A stretch of 64,000 bases of DNA, from the NCBI GenBank assembly GCA_018907035.1, contig JACCIC010000022.1, forward strand, positions 405,001-469,000. The letters run 5' to 3'. This stretch comes from Sycobia sp. Sy_11. Taxonomy: Eukaryota > Arthropoda > Insecta > Hymenoptera > Epichrysomallidae. The notes beneath the pieces are model-generated. The model saw only the letters and a list, made by a program, of their open reading frames with translations, was not told the origin of the DNA and searched no databases. Shown in pieces: positions 25,301-38,387 of this stretch; within the stretch, counting starts at the first letter, position 1, and every line of letters starts with the position of its first letter. Both the position numbers and the translations under genes were made by a program.

Positions 25301-27611
25301 CGGAAAATGTTGACATTTCGCTGTGACGATATTCATGATTTTATTATTAAACAAGGAAGATAATATGTGGACCTATATGATAAACTCGAGCCTGCGCTAC
25401 GGCTACGAATACCTGGGAAACACATCACGACTGGTAATTACACCGCTGACCGATCGTTGCTACCGGACCCTCTTCGGCGCCCTCAATTTGAACCTGGGCG
25501 GGGCGCCCGAGGGCCCGGCCGGTACCGGCAAAACTGAGACCACCAAGGACCTGGCCAAAGCCGTGGCCAAGCAGTGCGTTGTCTTCAATTGCTCCGACGG
25601 CCTCGATTACATCGCCCTCGGAAAATTCTTCAAGGGCCTTGCCTCCTGCGGCGCCTGGTCCTGCTTTGACGAATTCAATCGAATAGATCTCGAGGTGCTG
25701 TCAGTCGTCGCCCAGCAGATACTGACAATCCAGCGGGGCATCAATTCAGGGTCGGACACGCTGCTGTTCGAGGGCACGGAAATCTTCCTCGATCCATCCT
25801 GCGCCGTATTCATCACCATGAATCCCGGCTATGCGGGGCGGTCCGAGCTACCGGACAATCTAAAGGCCCTGTTCAGATCGGTGGCCATGATGGTGCCCGA
25901 CTACGCCCTCATATCCGAGAACACGCTGTATTCGTACGGCTTCTACAACGGGAGGCCGCTAGCCGTAAAAATCGTCACGGCCTACAAGCTCTGTTCCGAG
26001 CAGCTCAGCAGCCAGTGCCACTATGATTACGGTATGCGAGCTGTCAAGTCCGTCCTGACTGCCGCTGGAAATTTGAAGCTCAAGTATCCGGATGAATCCG
26101 AGGATATACTTCTTTTGCGAAGTATCACCGACGTCAATCTGCCCAAGTTTCTCAGTCAGGATTTGCCACTTTTCAAGGGTATTTGGTTTAATCGAGATAC
26201 CGTGCGTCTTGTTAAGAGATCCAACAGTCTCATTAATCGAGTTGATGAGATGGTTAAATCGGGAAGAATCGTAAGCAATGGACGAATTTAAAGTATATAG
26301 TTATATGACTAACTTCGAACAAATGAAACAACATTATCAACAAATAAAAATTTTTAATGCGACAGATGCTGTAAAGTGTACCTTAGTATAAAGAGAAATT
26401 AATAGTCATCCTATCACTAATTAATAAAACATACAGAATTGACTGAAAAATGATAACTAAAAATAAAGCTAAAATTTTGGCAACATTCTTCTCAGAGATA
26501 AGGCTATTGGTAGATGCACATAATGTAATTTGTAGCTTATAATAATAATAATATCTTCTTTTGTTTTCTATAGATTGTTAATCGAAGGATGAATATATAA
26601 TTGCTTTTTATACCGCCGCATACTATACAACAATTTTTTTTTCTTTTGGAATGCGTTAATTATATATATTTTGTATATTTCTTAACAAAAAGTTATAATC
26701 AATTGAAATTCAACAATTGGTTATGAAGTATATCGATTCAACTACGGATGGCACTGTTGGAGCTCTTACTAAGACGAATACGCAATCTTTTCTATAAAGC
26801 AATTTATTAAGTCGCCGTAATTTTGTTAACTGCTGAAAATTATTAAAAACTAGCAGACAATAGCTGTTAATGCACTTGGCATCTCAGTGCTTTGCAAATT
26901 TAATGTCAATTCCAAAGTTGAATATTCTGCTCGACCATTATCTAAATGTATTAACGCTATTCTAGATCTGATTGTAAGTGTTGTAAGATTTCAGTCCATA
27001 TACATTAATTGAATGAGATCGAAGGTAAAAAAATTGTGATCGATTAGATTAATTATAGGTGTATCGACATGGCTTAATGCGTTAAATAAAAATAAATTCG
27101 GATGTTCTTCAACTGGCTTACAGCTTGTGTCAATGAATCAGTCTTAGTTATTCAGTTAGTTTTAGTATATGAGTCAGTTTTTGTCAGTGAGCCAGTTGTC
27201 GTCGATGAGTTTTAGGGAGTGGATCAATTTGAGACAATGAATCAGTTTTAATCGGGGAGCGAGTTTTAGGCAGTGAGTTAGTTTTAGTCGGTGAGTAAGT
27301 TTTAGACAGCGAGTTAGTTTTAGTGAGTGCGTAAGTTTACTTAGTGTGTTTGAATTAGTTTCAGTGAGTCGGTTTTAGCTAGTTAAATTTAGAGAGTAAA
27401 TTTTAGTGGGTTCGTTCAAGTTAGTCAGTTTTACTTAGTACGTCTGTTTTAGTTCGCGAGTCAGTGATTGAAAATATTTTTAAAATAATTTCTTATGTTT
27501 TTTAAATTTTTATAAAAATATTGAAATAAAAATATCCTGTTATCGAATCCTGCCTGTATAGTGATTAAATTAAGAAGACGATCGGTACAGTAGTTTCGAC
27601 AGCTATAAAGG

Positions 27612-27654
<43 letters not shown>

Positions 27655-30600
27655 TACAGTCATACATTAGCTTTTGTATCTAAGGATAGATTAATTTTCT
27701 AGTTTAAATGATTATAAATTAAAACACTCAATTGTTATATATTTTATAAAGCATGAGTAAAAAACTTAGGACAATGTTGTTCAAAAAAGATTATTTATTT
27801 ATGTATTGATGTCATTAAACGGACTAGATAGTTCTTTTTATTAAGACATGTTCATACTCGTATATATTCATGATATTAAGTTCCGTCTCCGAAACATCAG
27901 AAAACTCGGTTTTGTTCAGTGCCTCCGAACGTGCTACTTTAATTTAATAGTTGCGCCTTCAACTATATTTAAGATTTAAATCTATATCAACATGGAAGTG
28001 ATTTTATCCGTTGGTATAAATATTCTATAAATCGATTTTTAGTACAATTTTATAATAAACTGCTCGCAGCAACCGCATCAAGCATGAATACAATTTGTTT
28101 TTTATTTTGCAAAAACAAATGCTTGCACTGTGGTGACCATTAGAAGCGATATTATGTATACTATTATGAAGAATTTAATTCTAGAATATTAGGATATTAG
28201 GATATAGATTAGAGAACTAATGTCCTCGACATATTTCTTGCTCGAAATTCCTCAATTATTTATTTAGTCAACGGTTACGTCTACGTGCATCTGTGCGTAC
28301 CCTTTCTATCTCGTCTTAGCCTATAATAACTTTTTGGATTAATATAATAACTGGCTTCACCGATAAAACTGCTTATGTTTTTCCAATGCATGCGCGCATC
28401 AGGCATCACTTCCGATCTGTTCCCGGGCGTAACGCTTCCCGATCCAGATTACACCCACTTGAACGCGTGCACGCGCGAGGCCTGCGCCAGCGCCAATCTT
28501 CAGTGCACCGATTTCTTCCTGCAAAAGGTTCAGCAGATATACGAGATGATGATCGTGCGGCACGGTTTCATGATCGTTGGGCTGCCGTTCGGCGGCAAGA
28601 CCTCGGCCTATCGCATGCTCGCGGAGGCGTTGCGCCTGCTCGAGGAAAGGGGGCTGATGGACGAACACAGAGTCGAGATCACAATTATCAATCCCAAATC
28701 GATCACGATGGGCCAGCTGTACGGGCAGTTTGATCCGGCCTCCCACGAGTGGCACGATGGCATACTTGCGGTGAGCTACAGGCAATTCGCGACCTCGACC
28801 AATGAGAATCGAAAGTGGCTGATATTCGACGGCCCCGTAGATGCCATTTGGATCGAGAACATGAACACGGTGTTGGACGACAATAAGAAGCTCTGCCTCA
28901 TGTCCGGAGAGATTATACAATTGGCCCCTACTACGAATTTAATCTTTGAGCCTATGGATCTGGAAGTTAGTTGAACATTTCATATATATACTATATGAAT
29001 ATTTATATAAAAATTTAATAATCTTTAAGTAATTAAATTTAATAATCTTTAAGTAAATTCCATAAATTAAAGAGTTAAAATTAACGTAAATTAAATTTAC
29101 CCTTATTCAAGCCGAAAGTTGAAAGTATTTCATTGAAAAGTTAAAATCAAAAAGTGTGATTTCACCAGCACAATTGAGTATTTACTATAAGTCAGTTTTA
29201 GTCAGTGGGTCTTTTTATTATTATTTTAATTGTTATTAATATTATTATTTTATTAGGTAATTTGCATCTTTAATGCTACACCTACATTTATACCTGTACT
29301 ATTAATATTAGCAAAAAAAATTTTTCTTCGATTTTAGGTGGCTTCGCCGGCCACAGTATCCAGATGTGGCATGATTTATATGGAGCCTGTTTCTTTAGGC
29401 TGGGAACCATTATTACTTTCTTGGTTGAATACGCTACCAAAGACTTTGAGTGAACACATAAAAAATATATTAAAAGAACTATTTTTTCGATTTTGTCCAG
29501 TATTATTACATTATATTCGACGTTGTGGCGTAAAAGTAAGATATCCATTAAATTTTAAATTAGTGTAAATATATGTTTAGAAAAATTATCATTTCAATAT
29601 ATTAATTACTAATAAGTAAAGTTATTAAACAATGATGTAACTGTAAACTATATCCTTTCTCCTATTGTTTTAAATTTATACAGAACCATATCATAACGAT
29701 AGGAGTATTTTTCATAAAATATTTTCGTCTGGTATATTTAAAACCGTATATACTTTGATAAAAATAAAGATAGCTTGCAAGTAAAATTCTCACTACTTTA
29801 TACTTTAACTAAGTTAAAAAAATATAATTATAATTAGATTAATTTTAAAAGTTTTTCAATAAGACATATTTTGTAGGAAATAATAAGTATGCCGGATTCG
29901 AATTTAGTACGATCAATAATGTATCTTTTCGACTGCCACTGTGATGATTTCAATAATGAAAAATATATGTCTAAATTGTCAGACTTAGAGATAAGGGCTC
30001 AAATCGAGGTATTTATTAATGATATTAAGGGTCATTATTTTTCTTATAAAATATTATGGATTTAACTTAAAGCACGAATCCATTCGTGCCTTATACACAG
30101 GGCTGCTTCTTCTTTTCTTGTATCTGGGCAATGGGCAGTACGATTCTTGTTATATACAGAGAAGGATTCAGTACTTTGTTTCGTGCTTTAATGGAGATCA
30201 AATTTCCCGAAGACGTAAAAGAATTGTACGCATTGCCCGATAATATAACCAATCTTAAAAAGCCATACATAACGATTATGCCCGCGGATGGCTTGGTGCA
30301 CGATTACAAATTTATAAAAGAAGGCAAAGGAAGATGGGAATTATGGGTGAAGGATCTTCTTCAGGAACCACCCATTCCACGAGATATACCAGTTAATCAA
30401 ATTATCGTACCGACGATTGAGACTGTTCGGTACTTTCATCTGTTTAAACTGCTCGTCGGTCATCAGAAACCGGTGCTCCTAGTCGGACCAACTGGAACTG
30501 GAAAATCCGCCTATATTACTGAGTTTCTCCTGAAAAAAAATAATCCTCTAGTTTATAAGACACTTTTTATTACTTTTTCGGCACAAACGACAGCTAATCA

Positions 30601-33600
30601 GACTCAAGATATAATAATGAGCAAACTGGATAAAAGGCGAAAAGGCATTTATGGAGCTCCCCCGGGTAAGAAAATATTGATTCATCTACGAAGAGAGAAT
30701 TTTTCACAATCCTGGCATATTGTAATTTTTAAATAACTTTATACGTATTTTTCATAAAAATGATCAATGATACACTTAAATGAAATTTAAAATATTGAAA
30801 ATTCAATGTAACACTACAACGGCAAATTTAACAGTAATTTGCACTGAAAAATTCTCTTGGTAAAAGAAAATTTAATGTATATTTTATGTATAGTAAATAA
30901 TATTCGTAATTCAGAATATTTAAACATTCATACTACTTTAAATTTAAATGTCTTTATTTATTAGTTTGGATGTTTTTTTTCCTTCTATTAAAATCACAAT
31001 TTAAAATCCTATATTAAAAATTCAATTAATAATTAATCAAGCAATTTTTATAATACTTATATTCTTTCAATGAAAAATATATTTTTGCAACTGTACTCCC
31101 AACGGATTTGATAAAATTTTTATTGCTGTTTAATCTATTTCCACGTGGTAACTTTTGATAAATATAATTTTACCAAATCTTTCTAAATTGTTTTTAAAAC
31201 TTTTTAAATAAAATTAATTAAGAATTTTCCATGCACTCTGTACATTACGATATAATTAATTCTATAATATGGAATTTAAAAAAATACTGGAATGGGTTCG
31301 ATAGATGTGTTTTGAAGTAACAATTGTAGTTTTTCATTCTATATTTTGAAATTTTTTACAGTAATATAAATGTAAAATTGAGTTTTTTTACACAATAACT
31401 TTTACAAATAAAGTTAAAAAAGATGACTTGAATCAAAAATCTTCTTTTTAATCACAATGTGAATTGCTTATCCATGTATGTTATATTCGAAAGGTATGTA
31501 TTGGGTAATTTTCGTCGACGACGTTTCTATTCCACAAAAAGAAGAATATGGAGCACAACCACCAATCGAACTTTTGCGACAATGGTTAGATCATTATAAT
31601 TGGTTTGACCGAAAAGACATAGTGCCTATTAAGCTTGTTGATATGCAACCAGTCTGTGCAATGCTTCCACCGGCCAGCGGCAAGGACGTTACACCACGAT
31701 TTAAGCGACACTTCTTTACAATGGGCATTTCCGAATTCGAAGATGATGTTATGAAAACAATATTTAGCAAAATTGTCGCATGGCATTTTGATACAAAAGG
31801 TTTTCCAGAAGATTTTCAAGAGTATGTTGATCCCATTGTGCAAGCAACGTTGGACATTTATCAAAATAGTTTAAAATATCTTTTACCAACTCCGGCCAAG
31901 TCTCATTACTTGTTCAATTTGCGAGATTTTTCCAGAGTCATTCAGGGAATGTTACTTTCTCGACCTGCAGCTACGGATAGTTGGGTAAATTATAGTTATG
32001 AATAAAAATAATCAATTATTTATTGCACAATACATAAGTTTTAATGACCTTATAAATGCTTATAATCGCTTTAAGCTTAATATACTATAAGTACTTTTAT
32101 CTTAACAGAAAGCTCTACAAAGATTGTGGGTACATGAGATTCTTAGAGTTTATGGTGATCGATTGGTTGATGAATCTGACAATGCCTGGCTAGTAGAAAT
32201 GATGAGAAAAATATTAGCAGACAGAATGGATCAAAATTTGGATACTTTGTTTCAGGACTTTCTCACTGATTCAAATAAATCTGTAATAAGTTATTAATAT
32301 GATTTGAATTATGAAGTAGTTACAAGTTGTATTTAAATTATAACTTTTAATTATTTTCAGATCTCCGAATTGGAATTAAGAAATTTAATTTATTGCAATT
32401 TTCAAGATCCATTCTCAGATACGAAATATTATATGGAAGCTCCAAATGTGGACGAGCTTGCACTAATTGTTGAACAGTATTTACAAGAATATAATTCGAT
32501 TTCTAAGAAGCCAATGAACCTAGTGCTTTTTCGGTGCGTAATATATTTATATTTAAGGTATACAGAGTAAAGTTTTTGTAGCACATTGACAATTGTTAAT
32601 TACTAATTTAAAGTTTCATCAATTAAAATAATTTTCTAATTAAATGTTGAACATCTTATTAAAAAATTTAATTAAATGAATATACGAACTCGATTTTAAA
32701 GTATTTTATAGATGAATTAATATAAATAAAAATTTTGAATTTAAATTTGTTAACTTATATTTTTTAAATAAGTAAATTATTTGTCAATATAATTGTTTCT
32801 AGATTTGCAATTGAACATCTATCAAAAATCTGTAGAATACTAATGCAACCTCGTAGTCACGCACTTTTAGTGGGGGTCGGTGGTTCAGGCCGACAATCTC
32901 TTACACGATTGGCATCCCATATAGCTGATTATGACGTGTTCCAAGTGGAGATTTCTAAACTGTACGGGATGAACGAATGGCACGAAGATCTAAAGGACAT
33001 ATTGCGCAAAACAGCTTCCTCTGATCTGCATACGGTTTTCCTATTCACCGATATTCAAATAAAAGAGGAAACTTTCCTTGAAGATATCAGCAATCTGTTA
33101 AATTCAGGCGAGGTGCCAAATCTTTTTGCAGCTGACGAAAAAGCTGACATTTGTGAAAAGATGCGTCAAATTGATCGCCAACGAGATAAGGCTGTGCAAA
33201 CGGATGGTAGTCCAATTTCGTTGTTCAATATGTTCATTCAGATGGTTAAAGAGCAGTTGCACGTCGTTGTGGCTATGTCACCAATAGGAGATAAATTTCG
33301 GGTTAGAATTCGAAAATTTCCTGCTCTTGTCAATTGTTGTACTATAGACTGGCTGCAACCGTGGCCCGAGGATGCATTAGTTGCTGTAGCTACCAAGTTT
33401 CTAAGTAAGATCAAATTATCTAATGAAGAAAGAAAGGCATGTATTGAAATGTGCCAAATTTTCCATACGTCGACTCAAGATTTATCGAAAGAATTTCTGA
33501 CACGTTCTAAAAGATATAATTATGTGACACCAACGTCTTATTTAGAACTGATTAATACATTCGAAAAGATTTTAGGAGAAAAACGTAAGGAGCTTATACA

Positions 33601-36600
33601 AAGCAAAAAGCGGTATGTAGGTGGACTGGATTCGCTTAATAACGCACACATACAAGTAGGAAAAATGAAGGGAACGTTAATTGCCCTTCAACCCAAACTA
33701 ATTCAAGCTACAAAAGATGTTGAGAAGGTAATGTTGAATATAGAACGCGAAACCGCCGACGCAGCTGAAATAGAACAAATTGTTAAAAATGACGAAGAAG
33801 CAGCAATGGTAAATTATGATTGATGCATTAAATATATTGTAATATACGATATATTGTAATATCAATTTTACTATATCACGATTTAATAAATTAAGAAAAC
33901 CCTTCTACAGTACCACTTCTTAAAATTCAGTTTCATGCTGATGCGATAAATAATCTTAATAAAATAAATAAATATACTACATAAAAAACTCTATTATCTT
34001 AAACTAATGTATTTGCTGTATATGGAAAATTATTCTTTGTTGATACTGAGTGGAGTCAGGTTATAATAATTGAACTCTACTGTTAAATTTACATGGGTCT
34101 AACGTTCGCTTTACAGAAATAGGGTTACGTGTTATATGAAAATATCGTAGATGTAATGCAAAATGTGTACACGTAACTTAATTTTTCACGATAGATTTAC
34201 ACAGTCGATGTTTTTTCGGTAGCTAATGTATAGTATTTAAAGTAGTGTTGTATAAATGGACTAGATTTTTCCATGCGGATGTCATATAGCACGTTTTTTC
34301 TAGGGATCTACGTGCCACTTTATGAGAGGGTCATGTAGCTTCATTTTTTATTGGTAATTTTAAATTTCAGAAAGTCGCAGCAGCAGCAGAAGCCATTAAA
34401 GCTGAATGCGATGCAGATTTAAAAGAAGTTTTACCAATTCTTAATGCTGCTAATGATGCCTTAAACACTTTAACTCCTCAAGATATTCAAATAGTTAAAA
34501 CTATGAAAAATCCTCCCGCTGGAGTTAAACTGGTGATGGAAGCTATTTGTATAATAAAAGTTAGTTTGACGATCTTTTTAAATTTATGAACTTAACATGG
34601 AGTTATTAAATTTATTCATATACTAAACTGTATTTATATTACATCAATTATAGGATGTAAAACCAGATCGAGTAAGAGGTGAAGGTGGAAGAATGATAGA
34701 CGATTACTGGAAGGCGTCGCTTCGAATGTTGGGGGACATTAAGTTCCTTGATAATCTTCTTACATTTGATAAGGATAACATTCCCGAGCGTGTAATAGGA
34801 AAGATTAGGTCAACTATTTTAACAAATCCAAATTTCGATCCTGATAAAATCCGAAATGCGTCAACTGCTTGTGAAGGTTTATGCAAGTGGGTGTTTGCAA
34901 TATCAGAATATGACAAGGTTGCAAAAGTAGTGGCACCAAAAAAGATTGCTTTAGCAAAAGCAAAAGCGGATTATGCTTACGCTATAGCGGGAGTAGAGAT
35001 TAAACGAGCGAAACTGCGTGAGGTGCAGGATAAGGTGGATGGATTAAACAACGATTTGGCTAGGAGGAGAGATGATTTTCAGAAAATGACTGATGAAGTA
35101 GAGCTGTGTCAAATGAAATTGCTTCGGGCGGAGGAATTAATTGGTACATAATCCAAATTATAATATCAATGTTATTTCTAAATTTAGCCATTTTGGATCG
35201 CTTTTTTTATCAAATAAAATAGATCAGAATATATTTGATCACTAAAATTGTGCAAAGACAGATCAAGTATAATTAATAAAATCTAAATCTTGATTTCCAA
35301 TGAGTGACATGAACACCACTATAAAACTTCATTTCCTCTATTTTCTGTTCATTTAAAAATATTTCATTAAAAATTTTTATTTTATTTTGTTATTATTAAA
35401 TAAACATATAATTTACATGCTTTACTATGTTAATGAAGGTGGTTTGGGAGGAGAGTACACACGATGGTCCGAAATTGCTCAAATGTTAGGCGAACGTTAC
35501 CAGAATCTTACTGGCGACGTTTTGATCAGTGCAAGTTTCGTTGCATATTTGGGCGTCTTTACTGCTTCTTACCGTCAAAAACAAATCGAAATGTGGACAG
35601 AAGTTTGCACTAATCTTAATGTTGTGTGTACGCGAGATTTCCAGCTGACACAAGTACTTGGCGATCCTGTTCTCATTCGTAATTGGAATATATGTGGCCT
35701 TCCCACCGACTTATTTTCTGTTGACAATGGCATTATCGTTAATTACTCAAGACGCTGGCCCTTGATGATTGATCCTCAGGGACAAGCTAATAAGTGGATT
35801 AAGAATCTCGAGAAAGCGTCGAATGTGCACATTATTAGATTGACGCAGTCAGATTATATGAGAATATTAGAAAATGCGATTCAATTCGGCCAGCCGGTGC
35901 TGCTCGAGAATGTAGGTGAGGAGTTAGATGCAGCGCTGGAGCCGCTGTTATTAAAGCAAACTTTCAAATCCGGTGGTGCTATTTCGATTAGATTAGGAGA
36001 TTCGACAATCGAATACAATGTAAAATTCAGGTAAGAATAACATAAGTAATTTGACGAATTATAAAACGGTCGTTTGTGAGAATTTTTTCTGTGAGATAAA
36101 TACTTTTTTAAATAATAAAAGAATGTAGTTAATTTTTTTTCGTTTTATTTATACCTCTAATAATAATGGTAATCGATTTTTTGGTATATTTTTTAACAAA
36201 ATACTTGTAAATTTATGCAGAAGTACACGTATCAATCCACCTTCAATAATTAATTTAACATAGAAAGTTTTAATTCGACTCATCCCTAAATACGTGTATA
36301 AAGAGTTTATTAAGCTATTGTTGATAAATAAAAAATATAGATAAAGATCAAATCTGAAACCCTTCATCGAATTTTGAAACAAAATTCAAAAAATTCAATT
36401 TAATTAACCAAAGTGATAAATATTTAGATGTTAATATTTCATAGTGCCTTCTTAAACTAATTAAAATGTAATTGGGCTTATACATATTCAATTGGAAATT
36501 ATCCATTATTGTACCAGTATGTTATTTAATTATAAAAACAATTTTATAAACAGGTTTAAAAATACCTTAAAAATATATTTAACTAAAAATTCATTCGCAA

Positions 36601-37443
36601 TAAAAAATGTTTGTTAAAAAATAATAACTAAAAGTATATTTAATAGGTTGTATATCACTACAAAACTTAGAAATCCACATTATTTACCCGAAGTAGCTGT
36701 AAAAGTCACATTGTTGAATTTTATGATCACCCCAACTGGCTTAGAGGATCAGCTATTGGGAATAGTAGTCGCAAAAGAAAGGCCGGATTTAGAGGCTGAA
36801 AAGAATCAATTGATCGTTCAGGGAGCTGAAAATAAAAAGTAAATATATAATTTATTACTACAGTATATACTTTACGTAAATCGTTAATGTTTCATAAGTT
36901 TTTCATTTACAAAACTTTCTTTTTTACCAATTATATTGATCAATCCATCTAAGAACAGCAAAAATATATGAAAAAGTAGCTAAATAATAAAATACTGAAA
37001 AGCAATATTTAAAAAAATGTTTTTTTTTTAATTTTAATTTAAAAAATAGTAAATAATTGTTAATCTGAGTATACGCCTTAATAGAACACTCAAAGAAATC
37101 GAGGATAAAATACTGTTAGTGCTTTCGGAATCTGATGAAAACATATTGGAAGATCAAACGGCAATTAGTGTATTGAGTTCTTCGAAGACGCTTTCTAATG
37201 AAATTCAAGCGAAGCAAGCTTCAGCGGAAATTACGGAGAAGTCCATCGATGAAACAAGATTGCAATACACATCGATTGCTAGTTATAGTACCGTCCTATT
37301 TTTCACCATCGGTAAATACAACAAATACTTTCAATCTTTTAGCACCTAGGTTCCTATATATTTAAGATGTTTGATTATTTTAACTACATTTTGAATCATT
37401 GCTAATAATTTTATAGTATATGATTAGTTACTATTATTTATTA

Positions 37444-37477
<34 letters not shown>

Positions 37478-38314
37478 GCTCAATAGTAAATCATTGTTAA
37501 CAATAATAGAGCGACAATATTACCAAAGTATTATTGTACATAATGAATGCATAATATAGTTTTAAGTGGTTAACTTTATTACATTGCCAGGAAAGGTACA
37601 GTTAATTTGCGCGATTTAATGGAAAGGTCTAAAATTTCGATTCTGTTAGTTTAATGTCTTGCCAAGTTAATTACTTTTATCACCGAGAAGGAAAGCCTAT
37701 TAGATATATGTGACAGATTCAGCAAGAACTCTAATTACTTTCAAAATCAATCTTATACAGCATTAGGACCTAATATAGCCCTTCTCTTACTGATAGTTCG
37801 TAATTAAATTGAAGATATACAATATATATTTTTAATGAAAAGCTCTATCTTTGGTGCCGGATTCGAAGAAATAATAAGATTTCAAATAGCCAAAATATGA
37901 TATACATATACTCCCCAATATGTTGTCTGCATTATTGATAATTTAAGGGTGGACAATTGTAAGCACAATAATGAGACAGATAATCACCTATATCAAGTGT
38001 AAATTCGATCCAACTTCATTTTTAAGAATGACCAAGGAGGTATACATTTCTGGACATAGGTTTACAGCAACTTTTTACTTTAATATACTCTTACTTTAAA
38101 TCTGGCACTAATAATGCGGGTTTCTAATATTAAAATATTTTAATATTAATCCTGTGATTGATTTAATTAGAGAAAAGTATTAATTGTACAAAACTGACAT
38201 CTCTCGAATATTAATTTTCTATGAGCTTTCTAATATCTATAAAGTTAATACTAGACTAATAATGTTTCATATACAACCATTTAAATTGGTATGATGAACA
38301 TGATTAGATTATTA

Positions 38315-38387
<73 letters not shown>

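Larger units (their letters stand above)
26179..28402. other. dynein intron 14
   Basis: A 2.2-kb intron. It holds a degenerate tandem repeat (27129-27465) and a (TA)n tract (27613-27651). The rest is AT-rich and featureless. Confidence 0.85.

Noticed and set aside
28399..28920. 173-codon minus-strand open frame
   Set aside because: Antisense shadow of GC-rich dynein exon 15.
38316..38386. CRISPR-like regular repeats
   Set aside because: A simple AAC microsatellite with no spacers; no repeat-spacer array exists anywhere in the window.
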